This document shows positions 17,424 through 25,476 of a stretch of 64,000 nt of DNA, piece after piece (within the stretch, counting starts at the first letter, position 1; each line of letters opens with the position of its first letter). This stretch comes from Actinacidiphila acididurans (GTDB taxonomy: Bacteria > Actinomycetota > Actinomycetes > Streptomycetales > Streptomycetaceae), in contig NZ_JADKYB010000003.1 in the NCBI RefSeq assembly GCF_016918855.1, forward strand, positions 62,001-126,000. The letters are read 5' to 3'. The notes under the pieces are model-generated. The model saw only the letters and a program-made list of their open reading frames with translations. It was not told the DNA's origin and did no database searches. Position numbers and translations under genes: made by a program.

Positions 17424-17990
17424 GTGGTTCAGGATCTGTTCGTGAGCGGGATTCCCTACGCGGAGAAGGCCCTGCGCACGATCCTGGTGTACATGCTGGT
17501 GCTGGTGCTCCTCCGCGTCGCGGGCAAGCGGGAGCTCGCCCAGCTCAACACCTTCGACCTGGTGGTCACGCTGCTGCTGTCCAACGTGGTGCAGAACGCG
17601 ATCATCGGGTCGGACGTGTCGGTGTCCGGCGCGGCGTTCGGTGCCGCCGTGCTCGTCGGGGTCAATGCCGTCGTCGTCCGGCTGACGGCCAGATACGAGC
17701 GGATCAGCAAGCTGCTGGAGGGGACGGCCACGGTGCTGGCGCGGAACGGGCGCTGGCTGCCGGCCGCCAACGGTTGGCACGGCATGCGCCCGGAGGACCT
17801 CGAGGTGGCCATTCGCCGGCAGGGCGGTGACGGTGTGGCCGACACCGCCCTGGTCACCCTGGAACCCGGCGGCACCCTGGTGGTCAGCCTGAACCGCAAG
17901 GACCAGGCGGCCGACAAGTCCGACATCCATGCCCTGCAGGAGGCGATCGCCGAACTGCGGCGGGCCCTGGCCGTTTCCGACGAGACGTGA
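17424..17990 (+). CDS. DUF421/YetF family membrane protein
   Basis: This 188-residue protein has three N-terminal membrane spans (about residues 12-85: ILVYMLVLVLLRVAGKRELAQLNTFDLVVTLLLSNVVQNAII, then AAVLVGVNAVVVRL) and a small cytoplasmic C-terminal domain ending in NGWHGMRPEDLEVAIRRQG and LNRKDQ. GKRELAQLNTFDLV is the signature of the YetF/DUF421 family, whose role is not settled (linked to envelope stress and spore properties in Bacillus). The GTG at 17424 has GGAGGAG upstream. Longer in-frame starts would add a proline/arginine-rich stretch with no coding character. Confidence 0.85.
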   Translation: MVQDLFVSGIPYAEKALRTILVYMLVLVLLRVAGKRELAQLNTFDLVVTLLLSNVVQNAIIGSDVSVSGAAFGAAVLVGVNAVVVRLTARYERISKLLEGTATVLARNGRWLPAANGWHGMRPEDLEVAIRRQGGDGVADTALVTLEPGGTLVVSLNRKDQAADKSDIHALQEAIAELRRALAVSDET

Positions 17991-18028
17991 ATCCTTCGGC
18001 GCGAGCGCCGGACGGCACCGGGGCCGGA

Positions 18029-20821
18029 TCACCGCAGGGCGTCCAGCGCGTCCCGCAGCGCGGCCCTGGACCTGATGCCCAGCTTGGGGAAGATCTGGTA
18101 GAGATGCGCGCCGACCGTACGGTGGGAGAGGAACAGGCGTGCGGCGATCTGCTTGTTGGTCATGCCGGAGGCGGCGAGCTGCGCGATCTCCTGTTCCTGC
18201 GGGGTGAGGTTCCCTGCCGTCATCTCCTGGCTGCGCGGGCCCGCTCCGCCGGCGGCCCGCAGTTCCTTGGCCGCCCGCTCCTCCCACGGGCGTGCCCCGA
18301 TCCGGTGAAAAGTGTCGGCGGCGGTCCGCAGCGCCTTGCGGGCCTCCGCGGCGGCCCGGGCCCTGCGCAGCCGCTCCCCGTAGGCCAGTTGCACCCGGGC
18401 GGCGTCGAAGGACCAGCGCGCCACGCCGGGGCCGGCCAGCGCTTTTTCGAAGAGCCGCAGCGACTCGTCGTCCGCCCGCGCGCACAGCGCCTCGGCCGCG
18501 CCCCAGAGCAGTACCAGACGCGACGAGACCGCCGCCGGATCGGCCGCCCGCAGCGCCTCCACGTGGCGCTGCGCCTCGGCGACGCGGCCGGTGTGCACGG
18601 CCGCCTCGACCAGGTCCATCGCGATCCACAGCGCGTGCGGGCGGTAGGGCGCCAGCTCCCCGGCCGGGCTGACCCTTTCGGCGTGGTGGAAGGCGCTGTC
18701 GAAGTCGCCCGCGCCCAGGTCCGCCACGATCCGGCTGTGCTCCGCGTAGTCCGCCGCGGCCTGCACGCCGCGGGGAAGTGCCCAGTGGGTCATGTGGTCG
18801 GCCAGCGTGTGGCAGGTGTCGGTGTCACCGCGCGCTCCCGCGATGACGGCCAGAGGGTATTCGTAGTACCAGCGGAAGAATTTGTACCCCGAGGTGTCGC
18901 ACAGTGCGGCGCCCTCCTGGGCGAGCGCGATCGCCTCGTCCCACCGGCCGGTGGTCCAGTCCTCCATGCACAGATGCACCAGCCCGCCCAGGTGGTGGCG
19001 CACCGGGCCGCCGTCGCGGCCTTGGCGGACCACCCGCCAGGAGGCCTCCCGCAGGTCGCCCAGGCGGTCGGCGTACACCGCGGCCGTCCCCGCTCGGATG
19101 ATCAGCGCGGGATCGGTCTCGTCGCGGACCCGCTCCAGCGCGGCCTCCATCCGCGGACGGCCCTGCGCGGCGGTCCGGGCCGGGTCCCCGATGGTCAGCG
19201 CGGTGGCCGCCAGCGGGTCCGGCACGTCCGGGCGCAGGCGCCGCATGGCCTCGTGGAAGAGCCGCCACAGGTCCTCGCGGCCGCTGTAGAAGCACAGCAG
19301 CGCCAGCAGGTGCAGGGCGTCGACGAGCGCGCCGTCACCGGAGTCGTGGCGGTGGTCGCCGGACTCGATGGCGCCCACCAGCAGCCGGTGGGCGGTCTCC
19401 ACGGTGCCGTCCCGGTTGAGGACCAGCATGACCGCGGCCGCCGCCGCACGCAGCGAGCCGCCCAGCAGCGGGTCGGCCCGCCGGGCGTCCTCCAGCAGCT
19501 CGGAGGCGACCGACAGCGCGCCGGCCGCGTCCGCCCCGATGTACGCGGCTTCGGCCAGGCGCCTCGCCCGGTCCGGACCGCCGGGGCTGAGGTGGGCGGC
19601 ACGGGCCAGCGCGGTGACCGCGCTCACGGCGTCACCGCGTCGCATCACGTGGTGCGCGGCCCGCTCCAGCAGGGCAGCCACCCGCTCGTCGGGTGCGACC
19701 GTCGCCTCGGCGAGGTGCCAGGCCTGTCGCTCGGGCCGGCGGGCCAGGACATCGGCCAGGGCGCTGTGCGCCGCCCGCCGGCTGCCGCTGGTGGTGGCGG
19801 CGACCACGCCGGAGCGGATCAGGGGATGCCGGAAGAGGATCCTGCCCGCCCCCTCGTCGACCTCGATCAGGCCCTCGCGCTCCGCCGGGGCGAGGTCGGC
19901 CAGGTCGATCGCGGTGTCCAGGCGGCGTGCGGCGTACAGCACCGTGGCGAGGTCGCCGCTTCCCTCCAGGGTCGCCAGCAGCAGCAGGTTCAGCGACGAC
20001 GAGGGCAGGCTGGACACCCGGCGGACGAAGAGGTCCTGCAGACGGACGCCCAGGGGAAGGACGGGGGGCAGCTCCTCATGGGCTGCGCGCTGGGAGCTGC
20101 GCAGCGCCGCGGGCAGTTCCAGCAACGCCAGCGGATTGCCGCCCGCCGACTGGAGCAACCGGACGCGGACCCGCCGGCTCAGGTCGGGGAACCGTTCGGT
20201 CAGCAGGGCGTCGGCGGCCTCGTCGGGCAGCGGAGGCAGTTCGTACACCGGCAGGGCACTGCGGTTGGGTCCGGCGGGGAACGACCGGGCCGCGACCAGC
20301 AGGCTGACCGCGCTGCCGCCGATCCGACGCGCGACGAAGCCCAGGACCGCCTGGCTCGCCTTGTCCAGCCAGGCGAAGTCGTCCATGACCACCAGCAGCG
20401 GCGCCCTCGCCGCCGCCTTCTGCAGCAGGATCAGGGTGGCGTTGCAGACCAGCAGCCGGTCCGGCGGGTCCCCGGCGCCGAGGCCGAGGGCCACCCGCAG
20501 GGCCTCCCGGTGGGTGTCGTCGAGTTCGCCGAAGGTGTCGCGCAGCGGATAGAGCATCTGGTGCAGCCCCGCGTACGAGATGTCCGCCTCGAATTCCGCG
20601 CCGGCTCCCCGCACCACCCGGGTGCCCGTCGCCTCGCGGCCGTCGGCCACGGCACCGAGCAGGGCGCTCTTCCCCGCACCCGCCTCGCCCGAGACGACCA
20701 GCGCATTGCCTTCGCGACCGCCCACCAAGGCGGTGATGCGCTCGATGTCGGCGTCCCTGCCGACGAGCGGACCATGCCGTCCGGAGAGGTTCTCCTCGTA
20801 CCGCATCGCACCACATCCCAA
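18029..20821 (-). CDS. Large LuxR-family (LAL-type) ATP-binding transcriptional regulator
   Basis: This is a 930-residue regulator of the LAL type. An N-terminal AAA/STAND ATPase has the Walker A motif SGEAGAGKSALLG (about residues 44-56) and a Walker B-like LLVVMDDFAWLDKAS (about 145). A long TPR-like helical middle part follows. The C-terminal LuxR helix-turn-helix covers about the last 65 residues (LTPQEQEIAQLAASGMTNKQ, then LFLSHRTVGAHLYQIFPKLG). Such proteins usually activate transcription after sensing an inducer. ATG codons at 20821 or 20806 are both possible; neither has a strong ribosome site. It converges with the DUF421 gene and is divergent from the F420-type oxidoreductase gene. 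No target can be named. Confidence 0.88.
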   Translation of the reverse strand: MGCGAMRYEENLSGRHGPLVGRDADIERITALVGGREGNALVVSGEAGAGKSALLGAVADGREATGTRVVRGAGAEFEADISYAGLHQMLYPLRDTFGELDDTHREALRVALGLGAGDPPDRLLVCNATLILLQKAAARAPLLVVMDDFAWLDKASQAVLGFVARRIGGSAVSLLVAARSFPAGPNRSALPVYELPPLPDEAADALLTERFPDLSRRVRVRLLQSAGGNPLALLELPAALRSSQRAAHEELPPVLPLGVRLQDLFVRRVSSLPSSSLNLLLLATLEGSGDLATVLYAARRLDTAIDLADLAPAEREGLIEVDEGAGRILFRHPLIRSGVVAATTSGSRRAAHSALADVLARRPERQAWHLAEATVAPDERVAALLERAAHHVMRRGDAVSAVTALARAAHLSPGGPDRARRLAEAAYIGADAAGALSVASELLEDARRADPLLGGSLRAAAAAVMLVLNRDGTVETAHRLLVGAIESGDHRHDSGDGALVDALHLLALLCFYSGREDLWRLFHEAMRRLRPDVPDPLAATALTIGDPARTAAQGRPRMEAALERVRDETDPALIIRAGTAAVYADRLGDLREASWRVVRQGRDGGPVRHHLGGLVHLCMEDWTTGRWDEAIALAQEGAALCDTSGYKFFRWYYEYPLAVIAGARGDTDTCHTLADHMTHWALPRGVQAAADYAEHSRIVADLGAGDFDSAFHHAERVSPAGELAPYRPHALWIAMDLVEAAVHTGRVAEAQRHVEALRAADPAAVSSRLVLLWGAAEALCARADDESLRLFEKALAGPGVARWSFDAARVQLAYGERLRRARAAAEARKALRTAADTFHRIGARPWEERAAKELRAAGGAGPRSQEMTAGNLTPQEQEIAQLAASGMTNKQIAARLFLSHRTVGAHLYQIFPKLGIRSRAALRDALDALR

Positions 20822-21186
20822 GCGTGTGCCGACGGCGGTTCGCGAGTACCGGGCCCTGCTTCAGCAGGTCCTGCCTCGGCTTCCCGGACCGCGGCTCCGG
20901 GGGAGCCGGAGGGCCGGGACCCGTCGCGTGGGCGGGACGTGTCCGTCCGCTCGCGGCAGGGGGAGGCGGTGCTCGTGCACCAACGCCGTAGATCTGTGAA
21001 TACGCTGCGAGCGTAGGCATCGTGCGATGCCGGGGTCTTGCTCTGTTCCGCACGCTTGTTGCCTGATCGTGTCGGGCTTCCGCGCGGGGGCTGGACAGCC
21101 GGCCGGGCGGCCGGGGGAGCCTCAGCGATCACGAAGAAGCCGCCGCGCGGCTGTTCCCCGTGGCACGCATGTGCCCCGAGTCGGAT
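20822..21186. other. Divergent region between the LuxR regulator and the PPOX-type gene
   Basis: This region of over 350 bp lacks a convincing gene. It holds the promoter of the LuxR gene to the left; the operator-like sequence of the oxidoreductase gene starts at 21187. Confidence 0.4.
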
Positions 21187-21223
21187 GTTAGTCTCATTCA
21201 CCAGCAATGTTAATCCCATTAAC
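21187..21223. promoter_or_regulatory. TetR-type operator-like sequence before the PPOX-type gene
   Basis: GTTAGTCTCATTCAC (21187-21201) closely resembles the left arm of the perfect palindrome in front of the neighbouring TetR gene, GTTAGTGGCATTCAC (22337-22351). It is followed by GTTAATCCCATTAAC, a second inverted element with arms GTTAAT and ATTAAC. The position, about 25-60 bp upstream of the start at 21248, suggests that the same TetR regulator controls this gene. Confidence 0.5.
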
Positions 21224-21247
21224 TCGGCTCTTCGCCTTGAGGGTGCC

Positions 21248-21697
21248 ATGGAGACTTTCACCGAGGTTCTCGACCGTCTCGCCGGCGGCCGTTACGTCAG
21301 CCTGACCACCTATCGCAAGGACGGCCGGCCGGTGCCCACTCCCGTGGGCTTCGCCGTCGACGCGGGAGAACTGCTGCTCCTGACGCCCGCCGACACCGGC
21401 AAGGTCAAGCGCATCCGCAACAACAGCCGGGTGGTCATCGCCCCGTGCGACAGCGCGGGCCGCGTCCCGAACGGCGCCCCCTCGGCCGAGGGCACCGCCA
21501 GTCTCCTCACCGGGCCGGACGCGGCGCGGGCGCACCGCCTGCTCGCCCGGAAGTACTTCCCGCTGCGGGTGATCCACCTCTTCGACCGGATCGTGCGCCG
21601 CCGCCGTGTGCTGGTGGGGATCGCCGTCCGCGATCAGGCCGCCGTCCGGCCGCAGGCCGGACCCGCGCCCGAGGGACCCGCGCCCAAGAGCCGTTAG
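21248..21697 (+). CDS. PPOX-class F420/FMN-dependent oxidoreductase family protein
   Basis: This 149-residue split-beta-barrel flavin-binding protein has the shape of the PPOX class (pyridoxamine 5'-phosphate oxidase-like), in which Streptomyces members mostly use F420. Characteristic segments are RYVSLTTYRKDGRPVPTPVGF, ELLLLTPADTGKVKRIRNN and RVVIAPCDSAGR. It probably reduces a small organic substrate. The ATG at 21248 follows TGAGGG; a longer frame to 21038 would cross the operator region. The TetR gene converges 15 bp downstream and an operator-like sequence lies upstream, so it is likely part of the TetR regulon. Confidence 0.8.
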   Translation: METFTEVLDRLAGGRYVSLTTYRKDGRPVPTPVGFAVDAGELLLLTPADTGKVKRIRNNSRVVIAPCDSAGRVPNGAPSAEGTASLLTGPDAARAHRLLARKYFPLRVIHLFDRIVRRRRVLVGIAVRDQAAVRPQAGPAPEGPAPKSR

Positions 21698-21712
21698 CCG
21701 GTCGGCACGCCG

Positions 21713-22327
21713 TCAGGCGGTCGGCCGGTCCATGGCGCCGGCCACGATGTCGCGCGCCGTGCGGGCCGACCGGGCCTCAGTGGCGGCCAGGGTGTCCGGC
21801 GTAGTCCCGAACATGTTCTGGCGGTGGAGGAGGGCCAGTCCGTGGGCGGCGGCGGCGATACGGATCAGCAGGTCGAAGGCCGCCTCCTCGCTCGGGGCGA
21901 GCCGTCGGGTGATGGGCATGAGCGCGTCGAACAGGGCCTGCCCCGCTTCCGTCAGTTCGGGGTGGCTGGACTTGTCGACGTCCGCGCAGAAGGCCACGTC
22001 GAACAGGGCCGCCTCCTCGGCGGCGAACCGGACATAGGCGGCGGCGAATGCGGCGATCCGCTCCGCCGGGTCCTCGCTCGCCGCCGTCGCCGCGGTGAAA
22101 CGCCGGTGCTGCTCGCGGAAACTGCGGGCCGCCAGGGAGGCGAGCAGGGCGTCGCGGTCGGCGAAGTGCTTGTAGGGCGCGGCCACGCTCACGCCCGCCC
22201 GCCGGCTGGTCTCGACCATGGTGAATCCCCGCGGGCCACGCTCCGCGACCAGGGCGAGCGCTGCCTCTTCCAGTTCTCTGCGCAGGTCTCCGTGGTGGTA
22301 GCGACCCGACTTGACATGTGACGGCAT
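21713..22327 (-). CDS. TetR/AcrR family transcriptional regulator
   Basis: This 204-residue repressor has an N-terminal DNA-binding domain (GDLRRELEEAALALVAERG, helix-turn-helix FTMVETSRRAGVSVAAPYKHFADRDALLASLAA) and a C-terminal ligand domain of the TetR_C-like type (VRFAAEEAALFDVAFCADVD). The ATG at 22327 is chosen for AGGAG 5 nt upstream; longer in-frame starts would read through its own operator. The perfect palindrome at 22337-22369 lies immediately upstream, in the divergent promoter shared with an MFS exporter gene, so it almost certainly represses itself and that exporter. The ligand is probably a substrate of the exporter. Confidence 0.9.
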   Translation of the reverse strand: MPSHVKSGRYHHGDLRRELEEAALALVAERGPRGFTMVETSRRAGVSVAAPYKHFADRDALLASLAARSFREQHRRFTAATAASEDPAERIAAFAAAYVRFAAEEAALFDVAFCADVDKSSHPELTEAGQALFDALMPITRRLAPSEEAAFDLLIRIAAAAHGLALLHRQNMFGTTPDTLAATEARSARTARDIVAGAMDRPTA

Positions 22328-22336
22328 GCTCCTAAG

Positions 22337-22369
22337 GTTAGTGGCATTCACAATGTAAATGCCACTAAC
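22337..22369. promoter_or_regulatory. Palindromic TetR operator between the TetR and MFS genes
   Basis: Perfect 12-bp arms (GTTAGTGGCATT at 22337-22348, AATGCCACTAAC at 22358-22369) with a 9-bp spacer lie 10 bp upstream of the TetR start. This is a classical divergent-operator position. Confidence 0.75.
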
Positions 22370-22440
22370 TTTGACTGAGGTCGGCAGCTGTTGGCGCAGC
22401 TCCGGCGGCAAGTCCCCCGGGCCACCCCTGTCTCCATCGC

Positions 22441-22463
22441 ACGTACGAAACCGTTTCGTACGT
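22441..22463. promoter_or_regulatory. Second palindrome in the MFS exporter leader
   Basis: Perfect 11-bp arms ACGTACGAAAC and GTTTCGTACGT around a single C lie 27 bp upstream of the exporter start. The sequence is unrelated to the 22337 operator, so a second regulator, or a second mode of control, is likely for the exporter. Confidence 0.6.
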
Positions 22464-22489
22464 CACTCACCGTGTCTGGAGCCTGCTCC

Positions 22490-23992
22490 ATGTCCACCCC
22501 GTCCACCTCCTCCGTTTCCCGAGCGGCACCGCAGCCCGCCGAGCCCACCGGGCGCGCCGACCACCGCTGGCAGATCCTGGTGGTCATCGCCCTCGCCCAG
22601 CTCATGGTGGTGCTCGACGCGACCGTGGTGAACATCGCTCTGCCTTCCGCGCAGAAGGCACTGGGCTTCAGCGACGGCAACCGCCAGTGGATTGTCACGG
22701 CCTACTCGCTCGCCTTCGGCTCCCTGCTGTTGCTCGGCGGCCGGCTCGCCGACCTGATCGGGCGCCGGCTCGTCTTCCTGATCGGCGTGGCCGGTTTCGC
22801 CGGGGCCTCCGCGCTGGCCGGCGCCGCAGGCAACTTCGAGGTGCTGGTCACCGGCCGCGCCCTGCAGGGACTGTTCGGCGCGCTGCTCGCCCCCGCCGCC
22901 CTGTCCCTGCTCAACACCACGTTCACCGATCCCAAGGAACGGGGCACCGCCTTCGGCGTCTTCGGCGCGATCGGCGGCGCGGGCGGCGGCGTCGGACTCC
23001 TGCTGGGCGGCCTGCTCACCGAACACTTCAGCTGGCGATGGACCCTGTACGTGAACCTGGTGTTCGCCGCCCTCGCCTTCGCCGGCGCCCTGGTGTTCCT
23101 GCGCAAGGGCGCCCCCACAGAGCGGCCCCGGCTGGATCTGCCGGGAACCCTGCTCGTCACCGCCGGCCTCTTCGGCCTGGTCTACGGCTTCTCCAACGCC
23201 GAGACCCACCACTGGGGCTCGCCGATGACCTGGGGATTCCTCGCCGGGGCCGGTGTACTGCTGGTGGCATTCGTCGCGTGGCAGACCCGGGCCGCGCATC
23301 CGCTGCTCCCGTTGCGGGTCCTCCTCGACCGGGACAGGGGCGCGTCGTTCACCGTCCTGGCCATCTCCGGTGCCGGCATCTTCGGTGTGTTTCTCTTCCT
23401 GACCTACTACCTGCAGTTGTCGCTGCACTACAGCCCGGTGCGCACCGGTCTGGCCTTCCTGCCGATGATCGGGGCCATGATCGTGACGGCGCAGCTCGCC
23501 ACGACGAACCTGCTTCCCCGCTTCGGTCCGCGTCCCGTCGTCCCGGCCGGCATGGCGCTGTCCGCCGCGGCGATGGCCTGGCTGACCGCGCTCGGCCTGC
23601 ACAGCTCCTACGCGGCCGACGTGCTGCCGCCGCTGCTCCTGCTGGGTGCCGGGATCGGGATCGCCCTGCCGCCCGCGATGGCCGTGGCCACGTCCGGCGT
23701 GGCTGAGCAGGACGCGGGCGTCGCCTCCGCGGCCGTCAACACCATGCAGCAGGTCGGCGGTTCGGTCGGCACGGCGCTGCTCAACACACTCGCCGCATCG
23801 GCGGCGACCCGTTACCTGGCCGGCCGCGGGGCCGGCGCGGAGGTCCTCGCCCGGTCCCAGCTCCACGGATACGACACCGCCTACTGGTGGGCGGCCGGGT
23901 TCTTCGTGGCCGGCGTGCTCCTCGCGGTGGCCCTGCACCGCAGCGGCGCTCCCCGCCCGTCCGAGGAGGGTGTGATGCACGTACACATGTGA
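22490..23992 (+). CDS. MFS drug-resistance exporter (DHA2/EmrB-QacA type)
   Basis: This 500-residue membrane protein has about 14 predicted spans. VVLDATVVNIALPSAQKALG is the motif of DHA2 exporters at the first span, followed by LLLGGRLADLIGRR (motif A), GRALQGLFGALLAPAALSLL and AFGVFGAIGGAGGGVGLLLGG (motif C of antiporters). It probably exports drugs or secondary metabolites with proton exchange. The ATG at 22490 is taken because residues before it show no family match and the upstream palindrome lies between; an ATG-type start at 22391 is possible but unlikely. The gene is divergent from its TetR regulator and ends with a strong terminator. Confidence 0.88.
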   Translation: MSTPSTSSVSRAAPQPAEPTGRADHRWQILVVIALAQLMVVLDATVVNIALPSAQKALGFSDGNRQWIVTAYSLAFGSLLLLGGRLADLIGRRLVFLIGVAGFAGASALAGAAGNFEVLVTGRALQGLFGALLAPAALSLLNTTFTDPKERGTAFGVFGAIGGAGGGVGLLLGGLLTEHFSWRWTLYVNLVFAALAFAGALVFLRKGAPTERPRLDLPGTLLVTAGLFGLVYGFSNAETHHWGSPMTWGFLAGAGVLLVAFVAWQTRAAHPLLPLRVLLDRDRGASFTVLAISGAGIFGVFLFLTYYLQLSLHYSPVRTGLAFLPMIGAMIVTAQLATTNLLPRFGPRPVVPAGMALSAAAMAWLTALGLHSSYAADVLPPLLLLGAGIGIALPPAMAVATSGVAEQDAGVASAAVNTMQQVGGSVGTALLNTLAASAATRYLAGRGAGAEVLARSQLHGYDTAYWWAAGFFVAGVLLAVALHRSGAPRPSEEGVMHVHM

Positions 23993-24019
23993 GCCGGGCA
24001 CCTTCCGGGCCGGAAGGTC

Positions 24020-24070
24020 TGTCCGGGGGCACTGCGGAGCCGACCACCGGCTCCGCAGTGCCCCCGGACA
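24020..24070. terminator. Strong hairpin terminator after the MFS exporter gene
   Basis: A perfect 23-bp stem (24020-24042 with 24048-24070) and a 5-nt loop ACCAC lie 27 bp after the exporter stop codon, with TGTCCGGGGGCACTG as the outer part of the stem. It is the most stable simple hairpin I noticed in the window. Confidence 0.85.
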
Positions 24071-24156
24071 TCTCCCGACGTGGCGCTGATCTGCGAACTC
24101 GCCGGTAGCCGAGTAGCGTGTCGGTGTGCTGCGGGTATGACGGGGCGGCCCGGAAA

Positions 24157-25194
24157 GTGAGCGCGCCAGTGACTTTGCACGATCCAAACGGTTTCGCGAC
24201 CGAACGGCAGGCCGTGCCGTACGGGTTCGACATCGGACGCGTCCGGCCGGCAGACCGCCATGAGATGATCCGCGAACTCGCGCGCCTGCGCGAAGGGCGC
24301 GTCGAAGTGATGATGGAGCCCGATCCGAACCGGATCCAGGGCGTCTTCTCCGACTTCTCCTACGGCCCCGTCGGCATCAGCAGCGGCGGCTGGGGAGCGA
24401 TGACCGTGCGGCGGGATCGGGACGGGACCGAGGAGAACGTCGAACGTTACGCCGTCGCCGGACTGCAGATATCCGGTCGCACGACGATCGAGCAGGCCGG
24501 CCGGCAGGCCGTGATGAAGCCGGGCGACTTCTGCGTGTACGACAACCTCCGTCCGTACGCCGTCGCCAACTCCGGGTTTGTCGAGCTGGTGACCGTCCGG
24601 GTGCCGGTGCGCATGCTCGCTGTGCCGTCGCCCACCCTGGAGCGGGTGAGCGCCCGCCGTATCGGCGCGGGCCATCCCGTGGCGGACGCGGCGGCCGGGT
24701 ACTTCGCCCGGCTGGCGCAAGCCGGGCGGACGGGCGAGGCCGGCGCAGGGGCGGACCTGCTGGCCCAACCATGCGTCGAACTGCTGCGAGCCCTGGTGAC
24801 GATCGGCGCGGGCGCGGCGGACCTGGCCGCGGACGCGCTCGACGTCACGCTCCAGGACAGGCTGCTGGCGTACATGCGGCTGCACCTGGGGGACACCGAC
24901 CTGACCGCGGCCCGGCTCGCGGCCGAGCACCACATCTCCGAGCGCCAGCTCTACCGGATCCTGTCCCGGGCCGGGGTGTCCCTGGGGGAGTGGATACGTG
25001 CCCAGCGGCTGGAGCAGTGCCGCCGCGAACTGGCCTCGGCCCGCGGTGACCGCGCCACGATCGCGTCCATCGCCAGCCGCTGGGGCTTCGTCAGCGCTCC
25101 CCACTTCAGCCGCGCCTTCAAAAGCGCCTACGGCATGTCCCCGCGCCAGTGGCGCGACCTGAGCCGCACCTCGCGGACGCAGACCCAGGCGTGA
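24157..25194 (+). CDS. AraC family transcriptional regulator
   Basis: This is a protein of about 345 residues with an N-terminal sensor of the AraC-binding-like (SoxS/feaR-like) type and a C-terminal AraC domain. The two helix-turn-helices are visible as LTAARLAAEHHISERQLYRILSR and IASIASRWGFVSAPHFSRAF, with KSAYGMSPRQWRD closing the domain. The regulator is likely an activator. The start is uncertain: GTG at 24157 is my choice, with ATG-type 24118 or GTG 24169 as alternatives; none has a strong ribosome site. It stands alone between the MFS terminator and the rhamnosidase operon and may control the latter, but nothing proves this. Confidence 0.8.
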   Translation: MSAPVTLHDPNGFATERQAVPYGFDIGRVRPADRHEMIRELARLREGRVEVMMEPDPNRIQGVFSDFSYGPVGISSGGWGAMTVRRDRDGTEENVERYAVAGLQISGRTTIEQAGRQAVMKPGDFCVYDNLRPYAVANSGFVELVTVRVPVRMLAVPSPTLERVSARRIGAGHPVADAAAGYFARLAQAGRTGEAGAGADLLAQPCVELLRALVTIGAGAADLAADALDVTLQDRLLAYMRLHLGDTDLTAARLAAEHHISERQLYRILSRAGVSLGEWIRAQRLEQCRRELASARGDRATIASIASRWGFVSAPHFSRAFKSAYGMSPRQWRDLSRTSRTQTQA

Positions 25195-25344
25195 TCGCCG
25201 GACACCCTGACGGTGAGCGGCTTCCGCCACTGGGGACCGGGCAGCAGTGACACGGCCTGGCCGAGGCCGTCAGCAGCCGGTCCCGTACGGCCGGCGCCTC
25301 CTCCACATGCTTCAGGCCAATCGCGTGCTGCGTCAAAGTGACCT

Positions 25345-25443
25345 TTGAACGATTCACGCTGATGCTCGTTGCGTGCGCAATCTCTGTACATCACCGAACC
25401 GCGCTTGTAGCCTGCTGCCCGTTGCACCTATTGAATCGTTCAA
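25345..25443. promoter_or_regulatory. Inverted operator pair before the rhamnosidase operon
   Basis: TTGAACGATTCA at 25345-25356 recurs as its exact reverse complement at 25432-25443, where it forms the near-perfect palindrome TTGAA-TCG-TTCAA. The copies are 75 bp apart and the second ends 33 bp before the start codon at 25477. This fits a repressor that binds two sites around the promoter. The remaining bases between 25195 and 25345 show nothing distinct. Confidence 0.55.
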
Positions 25444-25476
25444 ATGCTTCGTCAAGTGATCGATCAGGAGCCGCAC

